Part shown: positions 22,227 to 23,243 of the stretch, piece after piece
Numbering within the stretch: position 1 is the first letter of the stretch
Layout of the letters: each line of letters begins with the position of its first letter
Position numbers and translations under genes: made by a program
NCBI GenBank assembly: GCA_031546985.1
Contig: JAVBJN010000102.1
Coordinates: 1 to 23,243 of the forward strand
Length of the DNA: 23,243 nucleotides
Source: JAVBJN01 sp031546985
Lineage (GTDB): Bacteria > Bacteroidota > Bacteroidia > Chitinophagales > Chitinophagaceae
Direction: 5' to 3'
Notes under the pieces: model-generated
Told to the model about the DNA's origin: nothing
Database searches by the model: none
The model's input: only the letters and a program-made list of their open reading frames with translations

Positions 22227-23129
22227 ATGAGAACGGTGCACAGTTATAGCAACAGTACAGGCAACAGGAAAGAATATTATAAGAGTGACGTAATCTGGCT
22301 GCTCATTATTTTGGGCATGAGCTTCATTTTACTCAATTTCATTAAGGTGGTGTACCTGCTTTCCGACAAACCGGAAACCATGTTCTACAGCGCGTTTATG
22401 CGCAACCTGAGCCTTACAGACATGTTTGCAGTCTACATCCAGACACCCTGGACCCTGCTTACCTACTTTATCCTGCACATGAGTTTCTGGCACCTTATCA
22501 GCAATGCCATCTGGATCTGGTGCTTTGGTACCATTGTTCAGGACCTGCTGGGCAGGCACCGAGCGCTACCTGTATTTATAGTAGGCGGCATTGCCGGTGG
22601 CATCTTATACCTGGTTTCCGGCACTGTAATGGGGCCAGATAATAACGCTTATGTTGGAGCCAATCCTGGTGTTATGGCGCTGGCGGCAGCAGCTACGGTG
22701 CTGGCTCCCCGTTATAAATTCTTTTCGATGATCGGCGGTGGCATTTCCCTCTGGATTATCGCGCTTATTTATTTTATACTCAGCTTTACCGCCATTAATT
22801 TTTCACATCCTACCGCACTTTTCCTCGAGTTGGGTGGCGCTGCTATGGGCTGGGCTTACATCGCTCTATTGCGCAGGGGCACCGATCTTAGTTCGTGGTT
22901 TTTTAATGGCTATGCCCGTGTAGAAGATTATTTTACACCCAAAGAAGGCAATAGTAAACATGGTAAACGCAAAGCTACGCTAGAACATGGTGGGGTAGTG
23001 CGCAGGCACAACGTAACCCAAAAGCGGATAGACGATATCCTGGATAAGATTAACCAAACGGGTTTTGAATCGCTTACCGAAGAAGAAAAAGAGCTGTTGT
23101 ACAAAGCAAGTAACTCCAACGAAGAATAA
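22227..23129 (+). CDS. Rhomboid-like protein lacking catalytic residues, with C-terminal DUF6576-like domain
   Basis: A 300-residue rhomboid-fold membrane protein with six predicted helices (about 21-46, 75-100, 113-133, 143-160, 168-192, 196-215) and a cytoplasmic tail. The catalytic GASG motif reads GANPG, with N146 in the serine position, and the expected His of the last helix is E201 in FLELGG. The H89/N93 pair on helix 2 remains (FWHLISN). With both members of the dyad gone it should be a pseudo-protease, comparable in concept with eukaryotic iRhoms. The tail (about 226-300) has the IDDILDKINQTGFESLTEEEKELL pattern that I associate with DUF6576, common at the end of bacterial rhomboids. 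The 3' end is marked by the terminator at 23134. The frame is intact, so this is not a decaying gene. Confidence 0.92.
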   Translation: MRTVHSYSNSTGNRKEYYKSDVIWLLIILGMSFILLNFIKVVYLLSDKPETMFYSAFMRNLSLTDMFAVYIQTPWTLLTYFILHMSFWHLISNAIWIWCFGTIVQDLLGRHRALPVFIVGGIAGGILYLVSGTVMGPDNNAYVGANPGVMALAAAATVLAPRYKFFSMIGGGISLWIIALIYFILSFTAINFSHPTALFLELGGAAMGWAYIALLRRGTDLSSWFFNGYARVEDYFTPKEGNSKHGKRKATLEHGGVVRRHNVTQKRIDDILDKINQTGFESLTEEEKELLYKASNSNEE

Positions 23130-23133
23130 AAAC

Positions 23134-23159
23134 AAAAAGGCGCCATTGGCGCCTTTTTT
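23134..23159 (+). terminator. Intrinsic terminator of the rlmD-rhomboid unit
   Basis: AAAAAGGCGCC (23134-23144) and GGCGCCTTTTT (23148-23158) pair perfectly over 11 bp with an ATT loop and end in six T. It begins 4 nt after the stop. The A-run on the other side lets it work on the minus strand as well. Confidence 0.92.
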
Positions 23160-23243
23160 ATGTCTTTTTCGAACATAAGTCTGTCTTTTTCAATTAATTA
23201 TATCATAAAATATATTTTAAGTGTTGATGGGTTGTGCATCTGG

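Noticed and set aside
23161..23191. Direct repeat TGTCTTTTTC, 21 bp apart, after the last gene
   Set aside because: Low-complexity T-rich sequence at the window edge; two copies are not enough to support a site.

Overview
The window looks like chromosome from a Bacteroidota bacterium, probably of the Chitinophagaceae type. The signs are several promoters of the TTTG-N16..21-TAnnTTTG form, weak or absent Shine-Dalgarno sites, a type IX secretion C-terminal sorting domain, a TonB-dependent receptor paired with a DUF4249 lipoprotein, and DUF4369/TlpA thioredoxins. I see no rRNA, tRNA, CRISPR array, transposase or phage gene. Family names come from reading the proteins, not from database searches.

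Layout. 1-332: two copies of a 133-bp tandem repeat carrying a dispersed palindromic intergenic element, then a strong hairpin. 333-1217 (-): secreted protein with a T9SS sorting domain. 1548-4649 (-): GH3 N-acetylhexosaminidase fused to a beta-lactamase-like serine hydrolase. Divergent from it, 4749-6692 (+): mutL. 7028-10393 (+): TonB-dependent receptor and DUF4249 lipoprotein, a likely outer-membrane uptake pair. 10609-11721 (+): DUF4369-TlpA lipoprotein. 12073-13089 (+): an AT-rich island with an unrecognised lipoprotein that has a glycine-zipper-like tail, and a small two-helix membrane protein. 13169-14308 (-): arginase/formimidoylglutamase-like protein. 14556-19662 (-): two tandemly duplicated DUF4369-thioredoxins followed by a double-parvulin peptidyl-prolyl isomerase, apparently an envelope protein-folding cluster. 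19847-23129 (+): rlmD, a rhomboid protease and a second rhomboid lacking the catalytic serine and histidine.

Most of the window serves the envelope: peptidoglycan turnover, outer-membrane import, periplasmic thiol chemistry and proline isomerisation, and intramembrane proteolysis. mutL and rlmD are the information-processing genes. Units are mostly closed by clear hairpins (1501-1530, 6717-6749, 10397-10428, 11748-11775, 13115-13157, 14499-14540, 23134-23159).

Points most worth following: a rhomboid/pseudo-rhomboid pair; a MutL whose endonuclease motifs have decayed; an arginase-fold protein that keeps only one of the two metal sites; the lipoprotein/small membrane protein island; and a 72-bp block conserved upstream of both thioredoxin paralogs that also forms the rlmD promoter.
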